A stretch of 64,000 nt of DNA from Blepharisma japonicum (GCA_949751835.1 CATKHK010000040.1:340978-404977), one strand, 5' to 3'. Shown: positions 10,620 to 23,841, counted from the first letter of the stretch. Translations and numbers: made by a program. Notes: generated from the sequence alone by a model not told the origin.

Positions 10620-11921
10620 ATGAGATTTCATGGTAATAAAAGGGAAAGCATTAAATGCTACATTGGAGAATGTAAAGAAAAACCTATAAAGACTTGCAAA
10701 TGCCTAAGATTCAAAGAATTTATATGTGGTAGTCATGTTGGTGAACATGAAATTATAGATGATATCCATGAAATTAAGGGAATCTTTACAGTTATTAATG
10801 GAGAAAGCAGAGAAATATTAAGGAAATGTGCAGAAAAGTTAAAGAGAAAAACGAATTTATATTGAAATGAAATAAAAAATGAAAAGGCTTATGAGAATTC
10901 TCGAAGTATGTATTTATTGAATGTGAATGTCGGAATAATCAATAAAAAATGTGAAGAAATAATTAGTTCATGTGAAAATTTGACTGAAATTCCAGAGTAT
11001 ACAGACCCAACATTTATTGAAACTCTTCTAAAAATGCCTTCAGAATCAATAAAAAATTATGCTAGTAATTGAAAAATCAAGTCTCTTAAAGATTATGAAG
11101 AAGTGGTTTTTTCCTTAGGCAAGCTTTTTTCAATTGAACCAAATTTTAATTTTGAGCATAATTTGAATACTGAACTTTCCATGTTTTCTAATCGGCTTAT
11201 TTATTTTCAAAAAGCGGATTACAATATTTATGCTTTTGATTTGGAGAGTTCCCAAGTCTCCCAAAATTTAATGTCATCAGCTAAAATTCCTGAGTTTTAT
11301 GCTTCTATGTGCTTACTACCTAACAATGAAGTTTTTTGCCTTTGGAATTCAAGCTCAAAAGCTTTTTCAATTAAATTGGGGTCTATCATAAAAATGTATC
11401 CTCCTCGTGCATTAACAAATTTTACGGGGCTTGTCTACTATAAAGGTTATGTATATGCTATTGGTGGGTCAGGTGATTTTTGGGAAAAATTTGATCTTCA
11501 TAAGTCAGTGTGGATGAGAATAGCAAGACTTCCAAGGACCACTGATTATTGTTCCTGCACTGTTCTAGGAGATACCATTTTAGCAGTGGGATATCACTCT
11601 TTGAAATTGCATGGATATTGCCCTGATATTAATTCCTATTTTGATTGTATGAGTGTTATTGGAGACATTCAAAAAAACATTTTTACAGGAAATAATAGAG
11701 GGTATTTGATGGAATTTGGGGGAGGAATTTATGAAAGCGAAATTAATGATCCATTTTCTTGGCAAAATATTGGCTCAAATACATGCAAAAATACTTTTCT
11801 CCTCTCATACAAGGCTTTATATGACGATGGGGTATATTTTCTCAACTTTTATTATGATTTATACAGATTCGACTTGAAAAATAAAACAGTTAGTGTAATT
11901 GCAAATCTTAAAGATAAATAA
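10620..11921 (+). CDS. zinc-finger (B-box-like) plus kelch-type propeller protein
   Basis: A 433-residue protein with several TGA-Trp codons. The N-terminus has a Cys/His cluster (C-x4-C, CKC, then CGSHVGEHE) that matches the one in the gene at 58214-59989 and looks like a B-box-type zinc finger. A helical region follows (about 60-170). The C-terminal 260 residues form a kelch-like repeat domain with the marks YAIGGSG, W-x-R-x-ARLPR and IYESEI. The same kelch tail is fused to other N-terminal modules at 48049-49893 and 58214-59989. It is likely a protein-interaction scaffold or ligase adaptor, but the ligand is unknown. The ATG at 10620 is the first in frame before the zinc cluster. Confidence 0.8.
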
Positions 11922-12448
11922 TAATGATAAATAAATCTTTAAAGGGGCAAAGTGTGTTAATTTTAGCAATTTAATAGAGTTAAGAGATCAATAACTTAGT
12001 AAATAGACTGAATCATATTTCTAGAATTTTCGATAAAATAAAAGTAAGGGATTAAAAATATGAAAATAGAAGATTCGAGAAATTTCGAAAAAGAAGGTCA
12101 AGTTTTAGCGTGCTTTTTAGAATTTTTTGATAGATATCAATGCTATTAAGATAATTTTTCTAGCAAAATTCAATTCTTGTTCTTTTACTCATAAAAAAAA
12201 TTCTCATCATTTCTCAAGATATCCCAAATTTACCTAAAAAAGATCAAATTTTTGGGACAAAGACCAAAATAACTATCGTTTTAAGTAATAATTTAGCGAT
12301 TCCTATCCTCCGCTTCTTCCTTTTTTATCGGAGGAATTTTTGACTATCCACCAAATTTCAATCCCTTTCTCGACTTTGAGCATCATCACAGAAAAAGCCA
12401 AAATCTCAGAAGATTTTATTATAAAAACAAGCTACAAATAACATTTTG
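11922..12448. other. 527-nt intergenic interval
   Basis: AT-rich sequence between the 3' ends of two convergent genes. On the minus strand a short open frame runs through about 12350-12390, but it is not continuous with any gene. I see no RNA gene or repeat. Confidence 0.5.
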
Positions 12449-13087
12449 TTACATTAAAATATTATCAAGGCACATGCCATCAAAGAAACTCTTCTCCGAA
12501 TCTCTCATCTGGTCACCAATTGCCTTAAAATCAATAAAAGTCTTGCTTTTACTTACCCCGGTAAAATTCCTGGACAGCATTTGATTGATTTTATTTTCAA
12601 ATTTATTCATCTCCCTCACCGAAATTATTGCGTTCCCCGCCGCAAGCTCTCGATATTTGCTACAAATTTCTTGAACTGGAAATTCTGTTCTGACGGAGTA
12701 GAGGGTGATTCAATTAACAAATCGTTTAACGAAATGTTTGTATCTTCTTTTCATGCATTTTTCATAAAAAGAAAACGACTTTTTATCGGAAAAGCAAGCT
12801 TTAATTACAAATGAGGCAAACATCACAAGTTGCTTTGGATTTGATGCAACTGTGAGCTCAAGTGACTCCAAGAGGATGCTTAAAGCACTGATCTCAAGCT
12901 TCGTGAAGTGGAAGGTATTTGAAGCTTTGTTGAGTAACAAATACAGCTCATAGTCGTCAACAATTCTGTACAAGGGATTCTTCAAGGACATCCTATAAAG
13001 AATCTGCTGACGCTCAATTGTTGCTAAATGGGAGTGTTTAATTGCGTAGAGTTTATTGACGCTGATCAGATGGCAACTTTTTGACAT
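12449..13087 (-). CDS. hypothetical helical protein, about 212 residues
   Basis: One frame from ATG at 13087 to TAA at 12449-12451, with the TGA at 12710-12712 read as Trp. Coding quality is good on both sides of that codon (KHFVKRFVNWITLYSV). The protein is largely helical, Lys-rich and soluble, with several Cys. A stretch at 12542-12556 reads GTAAGTAAAAGCAAG on the coding strand; it is 15 nt, has A at position 10 and lies in frame without a stop, so it could be a spliced intron that would shorten the protein by five residues. The AAG end is unlike the other introns, so I keep it as coding. No family recognised. Confidence 0.6.
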
Positions 13088-15089
13088 TTATAATCCAAGA
13101 AAAATGATCAGACTTTTTTGTTTGAAATCATGTCGACTACACCATTTATACTTGAAAAGGTAAAATACATTAGCAAATTAAATTTTAGTGACTTGAAACT
13201 GCTTTTTGAATTAATTGAAATTTCTAAACAGTAAAAAATATTTTATTTGAAGAGATTGATAGATGAAAATTATAATTATTATTTGATAAAAAATATGCAT
13301 TTTATTTATAAATCTCACTATTTTATGATCAATATTTGAAATTGAAAATTATATTAAAATTATAATTTTAATTATTAATAAATAAAGTTGGCAGGAAACA
13401 ATTTTGGATAGAAGAATAATGGCTGACCAGATTAAGTTTTAAATAATAGCCATTTATTTAAAATTCATAATATTAAATAACTATTTAAAATCTGCTTTAA
13501 AAGGAGCCATTTTTGGTTTCAAGCCCAGCTTTAATCTATAATAACCAGCAAAAGTAATCTACTTGAAAAAAGCTTGATGATTCATAATGATTTGCAATGA
13601 TTATTATTAAACTCTTATATATCAAAACATTTTCATAAGATTCCAAATTTTAACGGAAACTATAAAAGTATTAATTGGGTAATTTCACCTAACAATACCT
13701 ATTAAAAGTGCAACTAAATAGTTTCAATATTAAAACTTATAAAATTAATCCAAATTATAGAAAATAAATAAGCTCAGGCAGTGCATATCTAAAATAAATT
13801 TTCTAGTTTTTATGGTAGGATTTGTTTAAATATACGAAATTATTGATTTCTAGAAAAACTTTATGTATGCATATTGAATTCCATCTTAAGCAGAAAAATT
13901 AAAATGTCTTAAATATAGAAGCCATGGAATTATTAAAAGTATATGTATGATAAAATCTAAATTATTTTTCTTGCATTGAATTTATAATAATTTAATTATT
14001 AATAGGTTGAGCATATAAAAATATATAGGATTAATTTTAAGAGAAAAGAGTTTGTAACTCTTCAAAGAATATATAGAAATTGCCCGAGGATGGCGCAAGA
14101 TAGCGCCATCCTCGGGCAATTTCTATAATTCTCATATAACTTTCCATAGTTTTACCATTTATATAATTTTGATAAATAATGGCTAAAGTCAATTAATAAA
14201 ATAATTAACAGAAACTTAATTTGATTTGAATTGAAAATTTATCAAAAAATAAAAATTGAATTAATAGTATGAATTTTATTTTTGTAAATTTTAGATTATA
14301 ACTGGCTAATTATATTTTCTGTTCTGCATTTAAATCAAATATTTCATGGCTTTTGTTGAGTTGCAAAGCACTAATAAAATATTTATAAAAACAATTTTTA
14401 TTAATTCTTATAGATATTTCACTATTATTAACTTTACAAACTGACTTATTAATTTTCAAATATTAAATATTATCCAATAATCTCTCAGTTTTATTTCAAA
14501 AATATAGCACTATTTAATTGCGGAATTCGCTAAAAATTTAAAAAAAAATTGCGTTATTTCTAAAAATATGATATCTAAATTTCAGTATTTATTGCACCTC
14601 ATGATGCATTTGTCATGCCTTTTAACATAAGATAAAATAGATCCACTTTATTTCTAATTCCATATTATCTCATCTTTATTATCTTTAAGTTTAATGCCTT
14701 CTACATCTAGTTACACTTTTTCACAAATATATATGAACTTTTAAGAGAAACCTACTGTAAAAACCCTAAAATTCAGCCTAAACTAGTCTTAAATTACTCT
14801 TGCTCAGGCTAAAAATCTACCCTCCCCAGATGAGTTCTATAGAAAATCACTATGCTTTCCATTCCATGGACCATGCACCACTCCGTAAGCTACTGCTTCT
14901 TTGCTCCTTCTTATTGTTACGACCTGATTCATCTTATAACTTTTACTCCATAATCAAATATATGCTGATTATATTTAGCAGTACTAAATAATCTCAGCAG
15001 AATTCCATATTCGTTTATTCTGATTCCATATATCAATATCATCTATTCCTGAGCTATTCGAAATCAAATTTTATGTTTTCGATAGAAAA
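13088..15089. other. 2-kb gene-poor AT-rich interval
   Basis: The longest interval without a convincing gene in the left half of the window. It lies between the diverging 5' ends of the genes at 13087 and 15090. A 63-codon frame at 14800-14991 is not protein-like. The one clear structure is the inverted repeat at 14066-14132. Confidence 0.55.
14066..14132. repeat. perfect GC-rich inverted repeat (hairpin)
   Basis: Arms at 14072-14096 and 14103-14127 are perfectly complementary over 25 bp around a 6-nt loop (aagata). Another 5 bp pair outside after a single bulged base (14066-14070 with 14128-14132). The core of each arm, ttgcccgaggatggcgc and its complement, is GC-rich in otherwise very AT-rich DNA. 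TATA borders both arms. It could be a foldback element (MITE), the end of a mobile element, a hairpin RNA source or a structural signal. Confidence 0.9.
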
Positions 15090-16760
15090 ATGGAAACTAT
15101 AGCAAGCTACATTCCTTCTGTTGTTCGAAAAATCACAGAAACCATAAGCAATTCAAAAGATCTCGACGCTATAACTTACATTGAATTTCAAGAAATTCAC
15201 TTCAAATCTTCTTCAAAACTTGTAGCTCTCATTGGGTATGAAAGAGGCTTCCAAGCCTGAGATTTATCCAAGCCATCAGAACCCAATTTATTCCTATCAA
15301 AGCGCAATTTAGGTGTTTCCCAGATTACTTATATCCCTAAAAATCCTGAAGGCTTGCTTGCTGTCACATCTCTATACCATTCTATAGAATTCCCCAGATC
15401 CACGATCCAGCTTTTTTCAATTTTCCAAAAAGAATTTATTTTTCTTATAAACGCGTCCTCAGAAATCACAAAAATTTCATGTAACTCATTAGTAATTTGT
15501 GCAGCTCTGGCTACTTGTGAAATTGAGGTTTTTGATAGTAAAACATTTGAGAAATTGTACATGATTTCGCCAATTGTAAATAGTGAAGAAAATTCAATAG
15601 TAATGTCATTATCAAATTTATATATAGCTTATTCATTGAAATCCAAAAATGCTCCTATTGAAGAAGGAGAAATTAATTTGACTGAAAAAATCTCAAAAAC
15701 TGTGATGTCGATTGCTGAAAATGGGTTCACCAAAATTAAGGCGTATATGGAAAATGCTGGGGTGTTAGCAGATCCAAGGTCACAGCATGGGAAAATATGA
15801 ATAAAGTACTTGCCTGATAACTCTGATATATGTGAAATCCAAGCTTTTTCGACTTCAGTATCGATGCTTAAGTTTAGTGAGTCTTCACATTTATTAGTTG
15901 TGTCGCCCGTTTCTGGGCAGACTTTTCATATCTACAGAATTAACCCTACAAAAAAAAATCAAATTTTAGGCTCTGAGCCGAGATATTGCTTGATTTACAA
16001 GCTTTATAGAGGAATGACAACAGCAGACATAAATGATATTTGCATTAGTAAAAACGAAAAATGAATAGTAATTTCTTCATCAAAAGGAACCTCACACATA
16101 TTTAACGTCAACCCTGAGGACACTTCTATGAATTTCAACCACCCAGCACAAATGAGAATTTATCATGGCTCTGTATTAGAAAAGCCAATTTTTCCTAGGT
16201 GCCATATACATCTAGTCGAAAAAATGAGGCCTAGAATCAGGGTTTCTTTGCAAGAATCCGCAGTGGAACCTTGTCCACCAGAGCTCTTTACTATTTGCCA
16301 AACAGGACAGTTTACCAGGCATGTTATGGATAACGACCAACATTTAGCCCATTCTGTATGCCTTAATCGGCCTATTTCTTTTAAAGAAATAGAGATAGAA
16401 GTTAATGATGAGCGCCAAAATAACCATGAAGCGCCAATTAGCATTGAGAATAATACATCAAAAGAACCCAATGGATGGGTTCCATTAAAGCGATCCCCTC
16501 AGTTTACATTTTTGAAAGCAAAGGGGGCATATGAAGACTCATTGAAAAGGGACGCGGAATATGAAGAATGTGAAGAGGAAAAATCGATGCCAGCGTTTAC
16601 AGTCCATTATTCTAATTATGTGGCAAGCCCGAATCGACTTGAGCAAGCTATGAATTCGTGCATTTATAATTCAAAATCGAAAACTCCTCAAGTGAGCGGC
16701 AAGATTATAACTAACCATTTAAAGTTGGGAATTAACACCAATGAGAAATTCTATGCCTAA
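15090..16760 (+). CDS. BCAS3/ATG18-type WD40 protein
   Basis: A 556-residue protein. The first 340 residues form a WD40-like propeller with landmarks of the BCAS3 and plant ATG18f-h group: LVALIGYERGFQAWDL, LVVSPVSGQTFHIYRI, and the signature LYRG-x-TTADI-x-DICIS-x-x-x-x-WIVISSSKGTSHIF. The C-terminal 200 residues are less ordered. In animals BCAS3 binds phosphoinositides and acts with PHAF1 at the phagophore; a role in autophagy or membrane trafficking is the likely inference. Four TGA codons fall at Trp positions of the repeats. The ATG at 15090 gives a compact N-terminus, and the frame is open to TAA at 16758. Confidence 0.85.
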
Positions 16761-17262
16761 GCATTTTTATTAGAATTTAGAATTAATTTAATAAAAAATT
16801 GATTAGAAGTATTTAACATTCCTTAGAGATATCATTTATATCTATAATGAAAATACATAAAGACTCTTTAATAATATAAAATAAAAATTTGAGCTAAATG
16901 GATATTAATTAAAATCCCTAGGGTTTTGATCAAAAAAACAGAACAAGGCAATTATTCTTCAGAGCTTAATTTCATATCGATAAAATATAAGGGTATTTTA
17001 TAAGCACTTTAAATCAGATAATAGGGAATAGATAACATTTATTAATTATCAATTAATTCCATGATAATATATAAGCAGCTGGCAGAAGCTTAAATAATTT
17101 TTATTAATTTATGCAATCTTTCAAGAATCAAAGACAGCTTGCATTCCATTATTTATTCTTGCATAAATAATTATTAAATTTATTATTTGTGATAAAATAT
17201 TAATTATTCAATTTTCTCAACAACTTTTTCATTTGAATATTTTTATCGAATTTAATTCAGAC
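16761..17262. other. 502-nt intergenic interval
   Basis: AT-rich interval between two plus-strand genes, presumably holding the 3' end of the WD40 gene and the promoter of the CD36-like gene. I see no repeat or RNA gene in it. Confidence 0.5.
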
Positions 17263-20200
17263 ATGAGTAAACACATGTCGATGACGTCGAAAATATGGCC
17301 TATATTTAATATGTCCAAAAAGCCATGGGTTATTAGTGGAATTCTAGGTGGACTCGGCTTAATTTTGATTTTAACAGCTGCTATAGCTCCTATAATTATC
17401 AACGATGACTTAAAATCCCAAATGAAAGCTCGCATTATCATGGATGACCGAAGCGACCACAAGCTATGAGGGTCTTTGCCTGGAAAATCTGAAGTCGTTC
17501 TCCTTCATGAATATCATTTTTTTGATATTAATAATCCAGAAGATGTCTTAAAAGGCGCAATCCCTAGCTTAACAGAGCAAAATGGCTATTATTACCAGGA
17601 ATTCGACGACTTTTTATATTATGACTATTCAAGTCACCATGGGACTTCTAAAGCCTGGCTTAATTTTTTCAATTATCAAAGAAAAGCAAAAACGAATCAC
17701 ACGGTATGGAGAAATGATACACATGAAAATGACAAGATAAATACAGTAAATCTTGGACCTTTTGGGGCCTGGGATACAATGAAGCATTCCCCACCTGAAA
17801 AACTAGCTTTGATTTCCTTATACCAAATAATTTATACGTTAAATAATGATTTAGCAATAGCAGCTTATAGCCAAGGGATTGAAAAATTACTAGGAAATTA
17901 TACCTCAGCACAAAGCCTTATTTATGATCCAGCAGGGATTAATAATGAAATTGGAGCAGAAATTTGGCAGGATAAGTACTTCGGAATGGGAAACTGGGTA
18001 ACTTTGCAAACATGGATAAAGGCGCTTGAAGAAAATCTGCAAAACAACGTTTTTGTGTTCCCTAGGACTATTTCTGGCTCACTTTATCTGCTTCAAAAAA
18101 ATTTTGGACTTAATGAAACTCAATTTGAGCAAATTTTTACAGGAGAATTCAAAAATTATCATGACACTGTAATTTTTGCATTTTTTAATGAGTATGGGTG
18201 TCAAGAAACTGAAGGGAGCCAAATTTGCGATCCTGCTTATTTGGGAGCTTTACAATGGTCAGCTTCAAAAATTACCTTAGGACCGCCTGGGGATTTTCCT
18301 TCACAAGGATCGACTATTAAATGCTTTAATAACACTATATACGGATACCCAGAAATGAGCTACTTTTTATCAAGCACTAGCACTGGGGGAAAATACCCAG
18401 GAGTTTCATTTACGACTGATGACTATTTTGAACTCTTTTATTATGACAGATTTTCAGGGTTTCCGAAGTGGAGCAATTATACACTTCTCGATGTAGGGCA
18501 TATGAATCACTTTTTTGCTTTGGGAAGACAAGGGTTATTTAGCCAAATCCAAGCTGATTTTAATTTATTTTCAGAAAATCATGCTAAAGTTCTATGGGAT
18601 TATATAAATGAGCTTGTTTCTTCAACTGCACTGCAAGGGTTTACTGACCAAGAAATTTATAATTATGATAACAGAGGAATTGCGAGTGAATATTCTATTG
18701 GAAAATTGGGGAGCCAGGCACTTTTTGAGGTGACTGCCACACTGTCAGATATTTTATTGACTGAAATTACAGCTACTTATGATTATTTGAGGCTACAATA
18801 TGAGCTAGAAGTCACATGTGAAGGAATTTTATCAGACACTTTGCCAAGCCAGACTGAAATCTGTTCGATTCCACAAATTCAATGGAGCAATGATACGACA
18901 ACAATGAGTTATTGGCTCTTGCCTTATTGGCATGGAGAGAATTCTGAATCTTGGGTTTGGTTTCAAAATATAACTGGGCTGTCAGATGAAGAAATGGAAA
19001 TCTTATATGGAAATGAAAGCACTTTAGTTTCAAACTTCACTGAGTTTGATTCTGAGCTTAAATCTCATTATTCATGTATCAACCCAGGATCAGCCTGCTT
19101 CCCATGGGATTTAAGCTCTAAACAGTGGGGAAATGGCTATGTGACTAAAAATTTGCCAGAAATTTTCAGCATTTTTAATATTAAAAATTCATCCTCAATT
19201 TATGGTCTTATTCCCAAATACCAGCCTTCTTTCGCTTATCCTCCTGAATACTTCGCTTATGTTATGAACAACAATCTGACCACTGATGAGCTTTCCAATG
19301 AAGAAATAGACTTTTTGCTTACCTTTGACTATCTTTTCAGTTCTTCTCAAGTACAAAAGCTCTTTATTTTTGATTTCCAAGAAAATTATACCTCTGCATC
19401 AGAGTTTTTCAACCTGACAGACCCTGAAGCTATGGCTAATTACATTAGATTCACCATTGATAAGTTTATGTTTGGAGGGATCTTTAGATCTAAAACAGTC
19501 CAAGAGCTACTATGAACTGATTACGACCCGTTTTTAAACAAAATTAAAAACTTAAACCCATTATTAGGTGGAGACCCCTCAATTGATCCTTCAATTGTAA
19601 CCTTTGGGAAAAATCAAACGAGAGATATGTATGAGTACATCCCATTGCAATTTAAAAATGCTATAAATACAGGAAAAACAGATATTGATCAGCATCGATG
19701 GTATAGACTCTATGGAGGAGTTTCTTATGCAAATATAGTTAAAAAACAATATTTGGGAGAAAGCCCATGGGATTCTATCATAAATTATGCCAATTATAAT
19801 CCATGGGCTGAAGAAGTCGACTTAGTAGGTGGAGACTCCTGGGGGTTCCAGCCAGATTTAGACAAAAATTCAAAAGCAAAATATTACAACCAAGAACTTG
19901 CGATTAATTTCGAAGCTGAGTACTCGAAAAAAGTTGAATGGAGAGGATATGACTGTTTAAGATTCAAGTTAAACTCAAAAGCCCTTCAAAACATTACTCA
20001 AAATTCAAGCCATGCGAAGTTTTATCAATTTGGGCCTTCAGGGCTAATTAACCAAACAAGTGTTTTAAGCAGCCCAATTTTTGCAGCCAAGCCTTATTTC
20101 CTTGACGCTGATTCAATGTTGGATCAGCTCGTAACATATATGAAGCCTGAGCTAAACCAGCCTTCAGGGTACAATACAATTATTGACCTGGAGCCATATT

Positions 20201-20565
20201 CAGGAACTCCATTTTATTTATCTGAAAAACTTATGCATACAGCTGAGCTCAAACCAGACGCTTTGTATCCAAATTTAGGGAAACTAAATATGGAAAACAC
20301 TGGGTATAGGACTTATATGCCACTTATATGGGTTTCCAAGACTTTAGAAATTTCACAGCACTCTGCTGATAAATATTTTGGAATTATTAACCGCACGTCA
20401 ACAGCGAATGGGCTAATTAGGCTATTTGGGTTTTTGTTTGGAGCAATGCTGATTGCTGCTATGGGGATGTATTTACTGAAGCTTTATATAACCACGAAGA
20501 GACAAAAGAAAGCTGAAAATGAGAGTCCAATTAATGACAGTCAGGAAATTCTTTTAGAAGTATAA
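17263..20565 (+). CDS. CD36/LIMP-2-like scavenger receptor, double length
   Basis: A 1100-residue membrane protein with two TGA-Trp codons (17467, 19513). A membrane helix at about 22-46 and another at about 1051-1076 flank a very large lumenal/extracellular part, the hairpin topology of CD36-family proteins. The start of the ectodomain matches the family (HEYHFFDINNPEDVLKG and YYYQEF, compare the FNVTNPEEV-G pattern). The distal part has the typical GYNTIIDLEPYSGTPFYLSE block. Many N-x-S/T sites suggest glycosylation. Animal members have about 470-530 residues, so the middle holds some 500 extra residues. Likely roles are lipid or ligand uptake at food vacuoles or lysosomes. The ATG at 17263 is chosen; the frame is open slightly upstream but has no other ATG. 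Confidence 0.85.
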
Positions 20566-20709
20566 TAAAAATAAATACTGCAGTAAAACATAGTAAATTA
20601 GCTTGATAATATTAGAGCACGTTTTATTAAAAACGTTATGAGATATACATCTCCATTTTTGAATTATCAATTCAATCTAATTTAAATATTGTAGCGATCT
20701 TAATTTATA

Positions 20710-21984
20710 TTAATAGGCCTTTCTTGGACTATCACTTAAAAAATACTTCACAGAGAGTTTTGCTCCACAATTTACATTTTCAGGTAGACGCCCATACTCG
20801 TACATGTTGATGACGTATTGGATAAAATCTGTGAGTCCTTCTACCCTAACAACAATAGGAATTTGGTCCTCAATTGTGATATGTAGATCTGTAATATTAT
20901 CTTTAAAGTTTCACGAAGCAATTGAAGATGGAATTACCAGCATACAGTCTCTGATTTGATTGACATATTGATAGGTTGTTATAGGCTTTAGAAGGATTCT
21001 GCTATTAAGATCAAAAGGCTCACTCTGGTATACCATTTTGAAAGATAGCTGCTCCTTTATCACTTCTATAACTACAAAAACTGGCCTGTAGAAGTGGCAG
21101 TTCTTAAGAAAGATGTGGGTATATGATAGAGAAACATAGTAGTTAGTATCTTCGAATCTCACAAAAGGACTTCCTCCGCGTAAGGCCTGTGGCTTATCAT
21201 CATAATTCCCATGTACTTTCTTGCAAGGCTCTTTTTCTTCTGTGCAGTCAACAATTTGCAAGCTCTTGAAGTTATAAACAAAGTATAAATGCTCATTATC
21301 TATAATCAATGGAGTTCAGTTCTTCTCACTAATCTGTTTTCTACCATTATGCTCTTCTAAATAAAGTTTTCTAAAACTTGCAGTCGAAAACTGATAAAGG
21401 TGCATCATTCTGTTTTTATCACTTCCTAATAAATTGAAAACAACAAATATTTCATTATCAAGTGCCACAAATAGTCGCGGGTCTTCTGGACCAGTTCATT
21501 CTTGCTTCTCCTTTATTGAAATAGGAATAATCCCAGGAACTTTTGTTTTCCCTACATAATCTTCTTTTGTTACCTCATTTCAGTCTGAATCATAAAAGGT
21601 AGCATACAAGAAGCTGTATCTTCCAAATAAGAAGATCCTTGCTGTTGCAAGATAGAGCTGCTTTTCAGGAATTCATACAGCAGAAGGGAACAAAATTAAG
21701 CTACCTTGATTATCATTATTTGTAATTTTCTTGTACCTTTCCAACAAGCTTTCATGCAGATAAGGCTCAAGTAAATCAATAACTTGGTTCAAATCGAGAA
21801 GTTTCTTAATGTAAACATCAATAGTCATAGAATATCTTGTGTAATTAGTAGGCACCTTCAATAATTGAATATTGTCATTGATATAAAGACCAGGGCATCC
21901 TTCAATAGTTTTAACAGTTTCCTCTTCGATTGAGAACCCGAGGCAAGATGCTCACTTTATAAATAAAAGAAATGCCACAAGCAT
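20710..21984 (-). CDS. secreted GH130/GT-like propeller protein, paralogue A
   Basis: A 424-residue protein starting MLVAFLLFIKWASCLGF, a clear signal peptide. GPEDPRLF lies near residue 164, EKNWTPLIID near 220 and ALRGGSPFVRF near 265. This motif order is that of five-bladed-propeller phosphorylases and mannosyltransferases (GH130, GT108, fungal BMT/GT91), where the Asp of EDPR is at the active site. Conserved Cys pairs suggest a disulphide-bonded secretory protein. There is no membrane anchor or tail. An in-frame TAA upstream fixes the start. Closest neighbour in sequence is paralogue C, not the adjacent B. The enzymatic role is inferred from motifs only. Confidence 0.85.
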
Positions 21985-22256
21985 AATACGTTTTTTGAAA
22001 ATGATAATAAAGAATAAATAGGGATCTTACTTCGAGTTTGATGACTTCTGTGAGTTTCAGATCTCAAAAAGCAGATATTCATATAAATAATGCAAGGCCA
22101 CATTTTGACTCCCACCTTCAGTGTATTTCTTAGGTGAAATATAAGAATTTAATATTGCTAATAGCATATTAAACTTTCTCTAATTATAATGCAAATTAGG
22201 ATGAAAATATTATATTAATATAACTGCATAAATATATTAAAATTAAAGAAAATAAA

Positions 22257-23531
22257 TTAATAATCAGCGTCAACAAATAACCCATCAGGCAAATTGTTAT
22301 AATAATTTTCTGCGAACTTTTCAGCGCAGTTGCTTTCATCAGGCAGTCTCCCATAGTCATAAACATTAATAACGTACTGCACAAAATCTGTCAGTCCAGC
22401 TATTTTAGCTGCAACTGCCAAATCGTCATCAATACTCAAAGTTATATCAACAACCCCGCTGTCAAAGTCTCATTTTGCTATACTTGTGATCATCAAAATC
22501 CTTCGTAAATCATTATTCGATAGTTTTGTTTTACCCCATTTAGGATCTGAAAGTGCTGTAGATGCAAAATTAAGTGGCTCGCTGGTATAGATCAGCTTGA
22601 ATTCTCGTCCCTCATTTATAACTTCTATAATAGACAATGCTGGACGATGGTGAGGCTTTTTGAATTCAACGTTTGTCCAGGCGAATGATACGAAATAATT
22701 TGTATCCAAGAATCTAATATAAGGGCTTGAGCCATGAGTGCGGCTTAATTCTTTTTCTGAGCCAAATATCCTTTTACATGGGAGTCGTTCTTCAGTGCAA
22801 TCAATTACTTGTGTGCCCTCATATTTATATAAAAAATATAGATGCTTGTTGTCAATTATAAGCGGACTTCAGTTCTTTTCAACACGCCAAACCTTCCCAG
22901 CGTGCTCTTCAAGCTCAAGCTTTCTGTGAGTTGCAGTTGAAAACCGATACAGGTTTATTTGTCTGTTGAAATTTGGCGCTCCTTCCATTAAAGTCGCGAT
23001 AAAGAAAATTTCATTTGACAGAGCTCGAAAGATGCGTGGATCTTCTGGGCCTCATCATAGAGCTTGCTTCATTTCTCCTAAGGTAAGGATGCTAGGCACT
23101 TTGGTATTTCCTATGAAATCAATTTTTCGAACTTCGTTTCAACTATTGTCAAAGAAAGTAACATATATATAGCTATATGAATCAAAGAGAGATACTCTAG
23201 CAGCAGCTAGATACAGCTGTTTCTCTGGGAGTCAAAGAGCTGAAGGGAAGAATAAATGAGTTTTTTCTTTGTCTTCTGAACTCATTCTTTGAAATCTAGC
23301 CTTTTCTTCTTCGCAAATATGTGGTGGCAGCAATGTATAAATATAATCGATATCAAAGAGCAACTTAATAAAAGCTTCACCATGCTCGAATGGCTTCTTT
23401 ACTAGAGAAATGTGATTATCGATGTCAAGGGCTGGACAGTCTTTAAAAGTTTTTAAAACTTCATCTTCTACTGAAAAGCCTACACTAGAAGGATATAGCA
23501 TCATAAAGCAGATGATCACAAGAGTAATCAT
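22257..23531 (-). CDS. secreted GH130/GT-like propeller protein, paralogue B
   Basis: A 424-residue protein, the same length as paralogue A. Signal peptide MITLVIICFMMLYPSSVGF. GPEDPRIF and EKNWSPLIID are conserved, but the RGGSP motif is changed to HGSSPYIRF. The sequence is closest to paralogue D (shared DTNYFVSFAWTN and KLSNNDLRRI). It lies 272 nt upstream of paralogue A on the same strand. It ends in FVQYVINVYDYGRLPDE and a short tail with the conserved NCAEK. TGA encodes Trp at several sites, including the W of W-x-GPEDPR. Confidence 0.85.
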
Positions 23532-23841
23532 TAAATTTTATATCAAGGCATTTATTATCTAGACATAAGATTCAAAGTTAGTCATTTTATAAAAATAAAA
23601 AAATTTGAGACTATTCAATACTCTTCTCTTTAAAGAAATGATGGGGAAGAAAAGAGAATTACTTTTTGCTGACAATACTTAGCATAGGCTTGTGAAAATT
23701 TGTTTTGTGCAAGATGCTAACTAGGACCCGAAGCAGAAATTTTAATCTTTGGACTTTTGCAATATGCTTTATATATAATTTTACCGCTTAAGTTTCCATA
23801 AAGAAATTACTGCAATTGAATTGAAATAAAATAATATATAA

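Noticed and set aside
14800-14991. 63-codon open frame in the 2-kb gap.
   Set aside because: Its composition is not protein-like, no intron links it to another frame, and it is short for AT-rich DNA with only two stop codons.
20129-20143. GTAACATATATGAAG in the CD36-like gene as a 15-nt intron (A10 present).
   Set aside because: It ends AAG instead of TAG/CAG, contains no stop, and the coding reading (LVTYMKPEL) fits the surrounding domain.
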